Of a DNA stretch of 40,004 nt, positions 26,215-34,452 are shown in pieces. Origin of the DNA: Hyphomicrobiales bacterium (GTDB lineage Bacteria; Pseudomonadota; Alphaproteobacteria; Rhizobiales; Xanthobacteraceae); NCBI GenBank assembly GCA_017305515.1, contig JAFKKP010000310.1:1-40004 (forward strand), in the 5' to 3' direction. Every line of letters begins with the position of its first letter. Positions within the stretch are counted from its first letter, which is position 1. The translations under genes were made by a program, and so were the position numbers. Below the pieces are notes generated by a model. The model did not search any database. It was given only the letters and a program-made list of their open reading frames with translations, and had not been told where the DNA came from.

Positions 26215-26826
26215 ATGAGAGGAGCTAGGGCGACCCTCATTTGGGCCGCGCTTGCGGCTGCGATCTGCGTGCCGATTGCTTTGGCGGCGATGAGTCCACA
26301 GATCGAATGGCGCGGGCCGGTTTACATCGCGGCGGGATTCGCGGGCATCGTCGCGCTGTGTCTCGTCCTCATTCAGCCGCTGCTGATCGCCGGATATTTG
26401 CCGGGACTGGCGGCGTTGCGCGGGCGGCGCATCCATCGCTGGATCGGCGGCGCGCTGGTTGTCGCGGTGATCGTTCACGTCGCGGGGCTATGGATCACGA
26501 GTCCGCCGGACATGATCGATGCGCTGACCTTTGCATCGCCGACGCCATTTTCGCCGTTTGGCGTCATCGCGATGTGGGCGATTTTCGCCGTCGCGCTGCT
26601 GGCGTTGTTCCGCCGCCGGCTTGGGTTGCGGCCGCGAACGTGGAGCATCGCTCACATGGCGCTGGCCGTTGTGATCGTTATCGGCGTCGTGGCGCATGCC
26701 GTGCTGATCGAAGGAACGATGGAGACGGTATCGAAAGCGGCGCTTTGCGCGCTGGTTTTGGTCGCAGCGACCAAAGTGATCGCCGGCCTGCCGATATGGA
26801 AAAAGCGAAACCCGTCGCGCGGGTGA
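26215..26826 (+). CDS. Ferric-reductase-like heme-b membrane protein
   Basis: A 203-residue protein with about six transmembrane helices. His residues sit in two helices at RRIHRWIGGALVVAVIVHVAGLWI and in WSIAHMALAVVIVIGVVAHAVLIEG, which is the paired-His pattern for two b-type hemes in the ferric reductase-like transmembrane domain family. It lacks the cytoplasmic flavin/NAD domains. It may pass electrons to the preceding Tat-exported protein, but that is only inferred from the shared operon. Confidence 0.75.
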   Translation: MRGARATLIWAALAAAICVPIALAAMSPQIEWRGPVYIAAGFAGIVALCLVLIQPLLIAGYLPGLAALRGRRIHRWIGGALVVAVIVHVAGLWITSPPDMIDALTFASPTPFSPFGVIAMWAIFAVALLALFRRRLGLRPRTWSIAHMALAVVIVIGVVAHAVLIEGTMETVSKAALCALVLVAATKVIAGLPIWKKRNPSRG

Positions 26827-26836
26827 AATGTTGCGG

Positions 26837-26977
26837 CTACTTTTTATCCGCAGGGCGATAGCTTAAATCACCGACATTCATCGATGTATACGGCTGCACC
26901 GAGCGGTCGATGGTGTGCGCCTTGCCGTAGATCATCGCGACGAGAATCAGCATGAGCAGAAGAAGGGGCGCTTTCAT
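26837..26977 (-). CDS. Small secreted or membrane protein, 46 residues
   Basis: On the minus strand, ATG 26977 to TAG 26837 reads MKAPLLLLMLILVAMIYGKA followed by a polar tail HTIDRSVQPYTSMNVGDLSY. The hydrophobic start is a signal peptide or a single membrane anchor. The tight position tail-to-tail with the ferric-reductase-like gene (10 bases) and clean codon use support it. No ribosome site is obvious and the family is unknown. Confidence 0.5.
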   Translation of the reverse strand: MKAPLLLLMLILVAMIYGKAHTIDRSVQPYTSMNVGDLSYRPADKK

Positions 26978-27055
26978 GGCGCCGAAATCTATCACGCAAC
27001 GCGTGCGCGAGCTTTCACGCTTGAGTCACGAGGCCGTGACGCGCGGCGAATCTTG

Positions 27056-28564
27056 TCAGTAAAACCGTCCGCCGCGCTGCCGATAATATCCCGGCGGAGG
27101 CGGCGGTTCGGGATTGCGCTGAATGCCCCATCCGAATCCGAAGAAATCGTTGTTGCCCGCGAGCAGGGGATCGACCGGCGGCGTCGGCTTGCGCGTGATG
27201 AAGCCGCCCTGTGGCTGGTTGCTCAGCACGGCGACAAATTCGGTGCGGTAGTTTGTTTCCTTGCTCAGCGGCTCGTCGGAAATCACGATCGAGGAGCGCG
27301 GCAATGCCGTCGGGCCGATGCGATCCAAAATGTCCTGAGGAATCGTGATGCGATCCAGCGCATCCTTCGCGTCGTCGCCACCATCGATGCTCACCACGCT
27401 CCAGCGCAGGCCGTCGCTGTTGCGCGCCATCGCCGTGAAGACATGCGTGCCGATTTTGCGGCCCGGATCGCGGATCGCAATCGGCGCTTCGATGGTGGTG
27501 TCGAACACGTCGCCGCCGCCGTCGGGCGCGGGTTTTCGCGTATTGCGGCGGACGTAAATCTTTTGAGTGGCGCGGCTGATATAGACCGACACAGGTTCGA
27601 GCGCGAGCTTGGCATCGGCGGCTGCTTTCGCCGTATCGACTTTCTTCTTCGCGGCGGCCTTGGCTGCGTCTTTCGTGGCGTTCGCAGCCTCCAGCTTCGG
27701 CGCGATGTCGGCCTTGCCGGCGTCGAGCTGGGTTGTGGCATCGGCCGCTTTGGTCGTGGCCTTCTGCTTGAAATCTTCGGCGCGTGTTTTCGCGTCGTCT
27801 GTCTTGGCGTCAGCAATCATCTTGTCGGCGGCAGCAAGTTCGGCGTCGGCGCGCACTTTCGAGGTTTCGAGTTTTTTGAGCGCGGCGTTCAGCGCGGCAA
27901 TCTCGCGCGGCGCCTTTGCTGCGGCTTTTCTGGTTTCGTCGGCAAGCGCAGATGCCTCGGTTGCTTCGCGCGCGAGCGTTTGCGCTTTCGCCGGTGCGGC
28001 GTCGATCGCCTCCGGATTCGGCTTCAGCAGCGCGGGATGGGAAATCTCGACCGGCTCGGCGTCGTTCGGCGAGATGATGACGCGCAGGCCGATGGACGTT
28101 TTATCGAACAGCTTTTCCGCAAATCCATACGGCATGCGCACGCAGCCGTGCGAGGCTGCATATCCCGGCAACGGGCCGCCATGCAGCGCGATGCCGTTCC
28201 ATGTGATGCGCTGCATGTTCGGCATCCATGCGTCGTCATAGAGCGTGGAGTGGTGATCCTTGTCCTTCTCGATCACGGCAAACACACCGGCGGGCGTTTC
28301 GCGGCCCGTGGTGCCGGTGGAGACCGGCGCGCGCAGAATCCAGCCTTCGGAATCGTAGAACGTCACCTTCTGCGACTTGATCGAGACAATCGCTATGATC
28401 GGCGGCCCGGCGTCGCGCTGGGCTGCGGCTTCGACGGTCGGCGGCGGACGGGTCGGCTTGGAGACGGCGGCGGTGGTTAGCGCGAGGAGAGCGACGGCTG
28501 AGGAAAGGGTTGCAATGGCAGGCGTTCTCCAGGTCCGCGTCGAAGCGGTGAAATCGCCCGTCAT
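27056..28564 (-). CDS. L,D-transpeptidase with a second, inactive-looking YkuD domain
   Basis: A 502-residue exported cell-wall enzyme that should make 3-3 cross-links in peptidoglycan or attach proteins to it. ATG 28564 has GGAG upstream. A signal segment (about 17-35) is followed by a YkuD domain with LHGGPLPGYAASHGCVRMP (His128, His139, Cys141). An Ala/Lys-rich coiled coil spans roughly 190-325. The C-terminal 150 residues (PVSVYISRATQKIYV ... SSIVISDEPL) look like a second YkuD-like domain without SHGCVR. The tail is Pro-rich (NPEPPPPPGYY). Confidence 0.85.
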   Translation of the reverse strand: MTGDFTASTRTWRTPAIATLSSAVALLALTTAAVSKPTRPPPTVEAAAQRDAGPPIIAIVSIKSQKVTFYDSEGWILRAPVSTGTTGRETPAGVFAVIEKDKDHHSTLYDDAWMPNMQRITWNGIALHGGPLPGYAASHGCVRMPYGFAEKLFDKTSIGLRVIISPNDAEPVEISHPALLKPNPEAIDAAPAKAQTLAREATEASALADETRKAAAKAPREIAALNAALKKLETSKVRADAELAAADKMIADAKTDDAKTRAEDFKQKATTKAADATTQLDAGKADIAPKLEAANATKDAAKAAAKKKVDTAKAAADAKLALEPVSVYISRATQKIYVRRNTRKPAPDGGGDVFDTTIEAPIAIRDPGRKIGTHVFTAMARNSDGLRWSVVSIDGGDDAKDALDRITIPQDILDRIGPTALPRSSIVISDEPLSKETNYRTEFVAVLSNQPQGGFITRKPTPPVDPLLAGNNDFFGFGWGIQRNPEPPPPPGYYRQRGGRFY

Positions 28565-28659
28565 AGATAAAACTCCGTGCCTGCCGTTGCGTTTCATACC
28601 CCGTTCAAGGGGCATCGAATCGCGATCTTAGCATCACGGAATATGGGTGTGTCACCCTG

Positions 28660-30072
28660 CTATTTCACGGCCTTGTCGATGGCCTTTTTGTTCGGCCATG
28701 CGAAGCGAATGAGCGGGCTGCCGAAGGCACGCTTCCAGACGCTGAGAAAGCGCGGAAACCACGAATGGGCGACGGCGCTGCGATAGGCCCATGTCCGGTA
28801 CTGGAGTCCGTCTTCCGACAGAAGCTCCTGATAGCCGCCATGCGTTTCGGTCGCGTGACGAATGTGCCGCAGAATGTCCTGCGCATGGCTGCGATATGTT
28901 TCGATCCCGCCGGCTTCGTCATAGTCGAGCATGCGATCCGCGAATTCGACATTGAAGGTCGGCCACGACGAGCGGCCCTGATAGGACGGGGTCGCGATCC
29001 GGTGAATCATCTTTTTCAGCGGATTGTCCACCGAGACCAGAAAGTGCGACGTGTTCGGAATACGAAAGCGCGGTTCGTTCAGGACAAAATCTGCGGTCGC
29101 GGCGAACAGCGCGCGCTCGTTCTCGTTTTTCAAATCCCAGAAGCCGCGCAGCACATTGACGAAATCCAGCGCGATCGAAGAAGCCGGGGCGTGAGACGGA
29201 CAGTCGAGGCTGTGCGTAATGTAACCGTCCCGGCCGAACAGTTGCAGAAGCTCGGTCTTATATTGCGAAAGCGTGCGGCCGAGGACGGCCTCGATCTCGT
29301 TCTGCGCGATCACACCCAGCGCGATGGCACGCTGGAATGTCGCGCAGACGCTTGAGTTGGTCACGAAACGCAGGCGTTCAGCGCGGGTGTCGGTCGCCGC
29401 CGAACGCGGCGCGCGGATGTCGCACAAGAGCGATTGCGTGCCGTCGCGTTCGTAAGGTTCGAGACTTTTCGCCAGATCGTGCACCGATTGTCTCAGATCG
29501 CCTCGATAGTCCTCGAGCAATCGGGTTCCGATCTGCGCGGCCCTTGTCATGTCCCTGAACAGAGACGGTCTTTGATCTGCTGTCAGGAGTTGTTCGAGGC
29601 CTGCGAGAATTCCGAGAAGCGTGTCGGAGGGAAGCGCAAAATAATTGGCTCCGATATGATGGCCGCGTCCGAGAGGAATGAGCGTCGTCGTGATCGTGTT
29701 GGCGCGGACCGCGCCCAGCATCAGCCGCACGCTCTTGTCCAGAAGATGAATTCGCCGCGCGGCATCCTCGGCATCGATGATCGTATCCGGATCGAGCACG
29801 TCGGGATAGAACCAGGCGAAGTCGCGCGGATAGTAAGCGGACGCATGCGGCGCGCCTGTGACGAGGAAGGCCTCGGTCGCGGCGAAGGCGCTGTCCATCG
29901 AATGACGGTAAAGCTCGTCGATGTTTTTCGATTTGAAATGCGATTTCCGCAGCAGCCGGTCGGACAGAAAATTCGCCGTCTGCAAGCAATTGGCGACGCA
30001 GCTTGCCGTGAGGCCCACATAGAACCGATGTTCGGATTCGGGCGAAGCGGACTCATCCGCGATACTGCTCAC
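28660..30072 (-). CDS. Large soluble protein, possibly a six-hairpin glycosidase
   Basis: A 470-residue protein starting at GTG 30072, with AAGGG six bases before it. It lacks a signal peptide. Segments such as ASAYYPRDFAWFYPDVLDP, GHHIGANYFALPSDTLLG, SYQGRSSWPTFNVEFADRML and HGGYQELLSEDGLQYRTWAYRSAVAHSW suggest an (alpha/alpha)6 toroid like those of six-hairpin glycosidases (acidic and aromatic residues at helix ends). I cannot assign the family or the catalytic acids with confidence. No sugar-metabolism gene is adjacent. Confidence 0.5.
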   Translation of the reverse strand: MSSIADESASPESEHRFYVGLTASCVANCLQTANFLSDRLLRKSHFKSKNIDELYRHSMDSAFAATEAFLVTGAPHASAYYPRDFAWFYPDVLDPDTIIDAEDAARRIHLLDKSVRLMLGAVRANTITTTLIPLGRGHHIGANYFALPSDTLLGILAGLEQLLTADQRPSLFRDMTRAAQIGTRLLEDYRGDLRQSVHDLAKSLEPYERDGTQSLLCDIRAPRSAATDTRAERLRFVTNSSVCATFQRAIALGVIAQNEIEAVLGRTLSQYKTELLQLFGRDGYITHSLDCPSHAPASSIALDFVNVLRGFWDLKNENERALFAATADFVLNEPRFRIPNTSHFLVSVDNPLKKMIHRIATPSYQGRSSWPTFNVEFADRMLDYDEAGGIETYRSHAQDILRHIRHATETHGGYQELLSEDGLQYRTWAYRSAVAHSWFPRFLSVWKRAFGSPLIRFAWPNKKAIDKAVK

Positions 30073-30152
30073 ATCATTCCCTTTGCACGACAGCCGATCG
30101 TAACGTCAGGCGCGATTCGTGTGACATCCATATGTCGGGGCCTCACGACAGG

Positions 30153-30398
30153 TCAACATCCCCGGCAGATGCTGTGAAGCGTCCTGAACATCGCTCTGTC
30201 GTCTTCTGTCATGGGCGGGGATGCGATCGCGGCTTTCTTGGCAGCTTCAGCGGTCTTTGCTTTTGCCGCGCGCTCTTCATCCTGCTGCGCATAGCACGCC
30301 TCGCGCTCGTGCCGCTTGTCGATAAAACGGCATGTCTCGGCGCTGGCCATCGTCGAATACAAAAGCGATACAACGATAGGCAGGCAGGCGAACTTCAT
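30153..30398 (-). CDS. Small periplasmic protein with conserved Cys
   Basis: An 81-residue protein with a signal peptide (MKFACLPIVVSLLYSTMASA) and a mature part ETCRFIDKRHEREACYAQQDEER, a Lys/Ala-rich helix, and the end HSICRGC. Four mature Cys could form two disulphides. Unknown function; no clear ribosome site is seen. Confidence 0.55.
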   Translation of the reverse strand: MKFACLPIVVSLLYSTMASAETCRFIDKRHEREACYAQQDEERAAKAKTAEAAKKAAIASPPMTEDDRAMFRTLHSICRGC

Positions 30399-30570
30399 GC
30401 TGGTTTGCCGGTCAAAGCGAAATACGCGTCGGATGCAGCGGCAACGAAGAGTTCATTTCGCGCGATCCTCTCGCATGCAATCGAGTCAAATGATATGAGC
30501 TCAGTTTAGCCGCCGCGCGCTGCGATGTATATCGCAAGCGGCTGCGGTCGTTGGTTTCAGGAGCCTGAAT

Positions 30571-30969
30571 TTGAGAATTTTGCTCCCGATATTATTGATT
30601 GCGTGGGTGACGCCGTGCGCCGCCCAGTTCGTCGACGGCAACCGCGCGCTGAAGGAATGCGAGGCGGCGGACAAAACCTCGATCGACTTCTTCATCGCAG
30701 GTGTCGTGGACACATCCACCCACGACAAGCAGGCGCTTATCGCGAAGAGCCTGCAATATTCGATGGCCACGACGCCGGTACCTGCGGAATTGACGAAGGG
30801 CATTCTCAAGGAGATGCGCACCTTCTGCATCAAGGACACCGCCGACTGGCAGCAGATTCGCACGACCGTTTGCAATTATCTGAAATCGAATCCGAAGCTG
30901 CTCAATTCGTCGGCAGCGAAATCGGCGACCGATGCCCTTGCGGCGGCATATCCATGCAAGGCCGGCTGA
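30571..30969 (+). CDS. Rap1a/Tai-like small exported protein
   Basis: A 132-residue protein starting at TTG 30571 with AGGAG about nine bases upstream. It has a signal peptide (MRILLPILLIAWVTPCAA). The mature part FVDGNRALKECEAADKTSIDFFIAGVVD ... FCIKDTADWQQIRTTVCNYLKSNPKLLNSSAAKSATDALAAAYPC has the layout of the Rap1a/Tai family, first known from immunity proteins of type VI secretion effectors. Such proteins are widespread without effectors, and no effector gene is seen here, so an immunity role is not supported by context. Confidence 0.6.
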   Translation: MRILLPILLIAWVTPCAAQFVDGNRALKECEAADKTSIDFFIAGVVDTSTHDKQALIAKSLQYSMATTPVPAELTKGILKEMRTFCIKDTADWQQIRTTVCNYLKSNPKLLNSSAAKSATDALAAAYPCKAG

Positions 30970-31166
30970 AAATCGCAGGCATCGTGTTGCGCCGCAAATC
31001 GCGACTTTAGTCCAAGCTGTCGTAAAAATTTCCCTCGTGCGTGTTTGCAGTTAAACTCTCGCAGACGCGGCGGAGTTGTGTAAACTTTCGCGACCGACGG
31101 ACCGGAAAAATCCGGCTGGAGACAACGATAAGCGCGCGAGGCTGATCGCCCGCGCCGGGGGAGATA

Positions 31167-33365
31167 ATGGCGAACGATTTGAACGCAGACTCGGCGGTCT
31201 CCGCCGAGGCGCTGGCGAAGGCCGAGGAATACGTCCAGCAGGAAGAGGGCGCCGGCAACAGGCTCACGGGCCTGACCGCCACCATCGTCACCGGCATCGC
31301 CGTGGTGATGACGCTGTTTCATCTCTATGCGGCCTACGACATCGTGCCGACCCAGCAGCTGCGTTACATCCATGTCGCGTTCGTGCTGCTGCTGAGCTTT
31401 CTTCTGTTTCCGCTCGCCGGACGTTTCAGAAATCGCATTCAATGGTTCGATGTGGTGCCCGCGCTCGCAGGCATCGCCATCATCGTCTATGCGCTTGCGG
31501 GCGGCGATAATTTTCTCGACCGCGCAACGGTTCCCGATCGTCTGGATGTGATCCTCGGCGGCATTTTCATCGTGCTTGTGCTGGAGGCCGCGCGCCGCAC
31601 CACCGGCCCGATCATGCCGATCGTCGCGATCCTGTTTCTGCTCTACGCCTATTTCGGCCCGTATCTGCCGCCGCCCTGGACGCATCGCGGCTTCGATGTG
31701 GCGCGGCTTGTCGGACATCTGTTCATCACGCTCGAAGGCATTTTCGGCGTTGCGGTCGATGTGTCGGCAACGCTCATCATCATGTTCACGATCTACGGCG
31801 CTGTGCTTCAGCACTCCGGCGCGGGAAAGTTCTTCATCGACTTTTCCCTTGCCGTGATGGGCGGCAAACCATCGAGCGCGGGCCGTGCCGTTGTCGCGTC
31901 GTCGTTTCTGCTCGGCGGGCCGTCGGGATCGGGTGTCGCAACGACAGTCATGATCGGCACGGTCGCGTGGCCAATGCTCAAGAAGGCGGGCTTCGAGCGT
32001 AACGCTGCCGGCGGATTGCTGGCTGCGGGCGGATTGGGCGCAATCATCTCGCCGCCGGTACTCGGCGCTGCCGCGTTCCTGATCGCCGAATTTCTGAAAA
32101 TCAGTTATCTCGAAGTCATCTGGATGGCGACCATCCCGACCTGCCTCTATTACCTCTCGCTGCTGTTCATGGTCGAACTCGATGCGCTGCGTTTCGGCGC
32201 GCGGGAAGTCGCGTTCAAGCAGGAGATGACGATCTGGGGCATGACCAGGAAATACGGCTTCCATTTCGTCTCGCTGGTGGCTGTCATTGTGTTCATGGTG
32301 ATCGGCTATTCGCCGATGCTGGCTGTATTCTATTCCACCATTCTCGCATTCGGCATGAGCGCGCTCGCGCCCGACACCACATTGGGTCCGCGCAAACTGC
32401 TGATGGGGCTGCTCCTGATCGGGATCGGATTCGGGGCGCTGTGCCTGCTGCCGGGCATCGGCACGTCCAAACCGGCTGAGTGGTTCGAGACTTATTTCCC
32501 GGTTCTGATCCTGTGCCTGATCGGCGTGCTGTCGCTGGTCGGTCTGTCGCAGGCGGGCCAGCGCGCGATTCCATCGACGAAGAAACTCACCGCTGCAATG
32601 GCCGACGGTTCGGTCGGCGTGCTGAGTGCGGCGACGACCTGCGCTGCCGCCGGCATCATTGTCGGTGTCGTCACGCTCACAGGACTGGGATTGAAGTTCT
32701 CGTCGATCGTGATCGACTTCGCAGGCGGCAGTCTTCTGATGACTGCAATCTATACGTCGCTGGTGGTGTGGATCATCGGCCTCGCAGTGCCGGTGACGGC
32801 GTCCTACATCATCTGCGCGGTGATCGCTGCACCCGCGCTCATCAAGCTCGGTGTGCCCGATTACGCCGCGCACATGTTCATTTTCTATTATGCGGTATTG
32901 TCGGAAGTCTCGCCGCCGACCGCGCTGTCGCCATTCGCCGCCGCTGCGATCACCGGCGGCGATCCCTACAAGACGACGATGCAGGCGTGGAAATACACAT
33001 TGCCCGCGTTCCTCGTGCCGTTCGTGTTCGTCTGCGATCCGCTCGGTATCGGACTGCTGCTGAAAATGCCGAAGGGCGGCTCGATTGCCGACGTCGTCTG
33101 GATCGTCGCGATCACAGGCGCGGGCCTCGGAGCACTTTCGGTCGCCGCGCAGAACTGGGCACTTCGCCGCACCACGCCGGTCGAGCGCGGACTGTTTCTG
33201 CTCACCGGATTGTTGCTAGTGTTCCCGAGTCTTCTGGAGGCGATGACGGAACGCGTCACCGGATTGGACATTCCGCATCCGGCGCCGTTCGGTCTTGCGC
33301 TCGGTGCGGTGCTGCTGTTGTGGCAATGGCGCAGCCGTGCGCCGGCTGCTGCGGCGTCGAGTTAG
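31167..33365 (+). CDS. TRAP transporter permease, fused 4TM-12TM type
   Basis: A 732-residue integral membrane protein of the fused TRAP permease class, in which the small and large membrane subunits are one chain. It would take up an organic solute in exchange for a sodium or proton gradient. The N-terminal four-helix part ends near residue 130; the large subunit begins around LEGIFGVAVDVSATLIIMFTIYGAVLQHSGAGKFFIDF. Conserved stretches include GGPSGSGVATTVMIG, AAGGLGAIISPPVLGAAAFLI and VLSEVSPPTALSPFAAAAITG. The start has GGGGGAGA upstream. A TAXI binding protein follows after 39 bases. Confidence 0.92.
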   Translation: MANDLNADSAVSAEALAKAEEYVQQEEGAGNRLTGLTATIVTGIAVVMTLFHLYAAYDIVPTQQLRYIHVAFVLLLSFLLFPLAGRFRNRIQWFDVVPALAGIAIIVYALAGGDNFLDRATVPDRLDVILGGIFIVLVLEAARRTTGPIMPIVAILFLLYAYFGPYLPPPWTHRGFDVARLVGHLFITLEGIFGVAVDVSATLIIMFTIYGAVLQHSGAGKFFIDFSLAVMGGKPSSAGRAVVASSFLLGGPSGSGVATTVMIGTVAWPMLKKAGFERNAAGGLLAAGGLGAIISPPVLGAAAFLIAEFLKISYLEVIWMATIPTCLYYLSLLFMVELDALRFGAREVAFKQEMTIWGMTRKYGFHFVSLVAVIVFMVIGYSPMLAVFYSTILAFGMSALAPDTTLGPRKLLMGLLLIGIGFGALCLLPGIGTSKPAEWFETYFPVLILCLIGVLSLVGLSQAGQRAIPSTKKLTAAMADGSVGVLSAATTCAAAGIIVGVVTLTGLGLKFSSIVIDFAGGSLLMTAIYTSLVVWIIGLAVPVTASYIICAVIAAPALIKLGVPDYAAHMFIFYYAVLSEVSPPTALSPFAAAAITGGDPYKTTMQAWKYTLPAFLVPFVFVCDPLGIGLLLKMPKGGSIADVVWIVAITGAGLGALSVAAQNWALRRTTPVERGLFLLTGLLLVFPSLLEAMTERVTGLDIPHPAPFGLALGAVLLLWQWRSRAPAAAASS

Positions 33366-33404
33366 AGTTTGCGCGAACAAGAAAAGCGAAACGGGAGAGG
33401 GACG

Positions 33405-34364
33405 ATGATGAAACTGAAAATTGCCGTCGCGTGCGTGGCGGCTGTATTGGCAACCGGAATCGTGCACGCGCAGCAGCGCACGATCGCGATCGGAACCGGC
33501 GGTACCGGCGGCGTCTATTATCCGCTCGGCGGCGCCATCGCCAACGTGCTGTCGAAGAACATGCCGAATATGCAGGCGACCGCGCAGGTGACTGGCGGCT
33601 CCGTCGACAATCTCAAGCTGATCGGTTCAGGCCAGAGTGAAGTCGGCTTCTCGATGGCCGACGCCGCCATCGACGCTCTGAAGGGCGAAGACAAGTTCAA
33701 GGGCAATCAGGTTCCGTTGAAGACCTTGATGGTGCTCTATCCGAACATCATGCACGTCGTCAGCATGGAAGGCACCGGCGTCGAGAAGATGGCCGACCTG
33801 AAAGGCCGCCGCGTGTCGACCGGAGCGCCGGGTAGCGCCACCGAAGTGATGGCGTTCCGCGTCATCGAGGCCGCAGGTCTCGACAAGGACAAGGACATGA
33901 AGCGCGAGCGCCTTTCGGTTGCGGAGTCGGTCAACGCTTTGAAGGATCGCAAGATCGATGCGTTTTTCTGGGTCGGCGGTTTACCGACGGCGGGCGTGAC
34001 CGACCTTGCCGCGACGCCCGGCGTGAAGATCAAGATGATCGATCATTCGGATCTCGTCGCGGCGATGAACGCCAAATACAACAATCTCTATTCGACCGCC
34101 GTCATCAAGGCCGGCACCTATCCGGGCCAGGACAAGGACAATCAGGTGTCGGCGGTGTGGAACATTCTCGTCACCAACGACAAGATGTCGGATCAGGACG
34201 CCTACAACATCGTCAAGCTGATCGTGGACAAGAAGGACGATCTGGTCGCCGTGCATAAGGACGCTGCGAGCTTCTCCGTCGAAAACCAGATCAAGGCAAA
34301 CTCGCCGATCCCCTGGCAGCCGGGAGCGGAGAAATTCTTCAAGGAACGCGGCGCCAAGATGTAA
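33405..34364 (+). CDS. TAXI-family TRAP solute-binding protein
   Basis: A 319-residue periplasmic binding protein with a signal peptide ending VHA before QQRTIAIGTGGTGGVYYPLGGAIANVLS, the TAXI-family N-terminal pattern. GAPGSATEVMAFRVIEAAG and DAFFWVGGLPTAGVTDLA are the other conserved parts. It delivers a substrate, often a dicarboxylate or glutamate-like compound, to the fused permease encoded just upstream; the substrate cannot be told. GGGAGAGGG precedes the ATG. A strong terminator ends the operon. Confidence 0.92.
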   Translation: MMKLKIAVACVAAVLATGIVHAQQRTIAIGTGGTGGVYYPLGGAIANVLSKNMPNMQATAQVTGGSVDNLKLIGSGQSEVGFSMADAAIDALKGEDKFKGNQVPLKTLMVLYPNIMHVVSMEGTGVEKMADLKGRRVSTGAPGSATEVMAFRVIEAAGLDKDKDMKRERLSVAESVNALKDRKIDAFFWVGGLPTAGVTDLAATPGVKIKMIDHSDLVAAMNAKYNNLYSTAVIKAGTYPGQDKDNQVSAVWNILVTNDKMSDQDAYNIVKLIVDKKDDLVAVHKDAASFSVENQIKANSPIPWQPGAEKFFKERGAKM

Positions 34365-34397
34365 AACGCGGGGCGCTCATCAGCTACCGAACTGGAG

Positions 34398-34430
34398 AAG
34401 GCCGCGCACATCCTGAGCGCGGCCTTTTCT
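34398..34430 (+). terminator. Intrinsic terminator of the TRAP operon
   Basis: AAGGCCGCGC and GCGCGGCCTT form a perfect 10-bp stem with a nine-base loop followed by TTCTTC. It lies between convergent genes and could serve both. Confidence 0.85.
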
Positions 34431-34452
34431 TCGCGTGATTATCGGCGGTGGA

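Noticed and set aside
26915..28480. A 521-residue plus-strand open frame over the L,D-transpeptidase
   Set aside because: Arg/Gly/Phe-rich shadow of the Ala/Lys-rich coding strand; the minus frame has a YkuD motif and a signal peptide.
30876..32873. A 665-residue open frame antisense to the TRAP permease
   Set aside because: Composition is that of a shadow frame (Arg, His, Asp, Gln repeats); the plus-strand permease is unmistakable.
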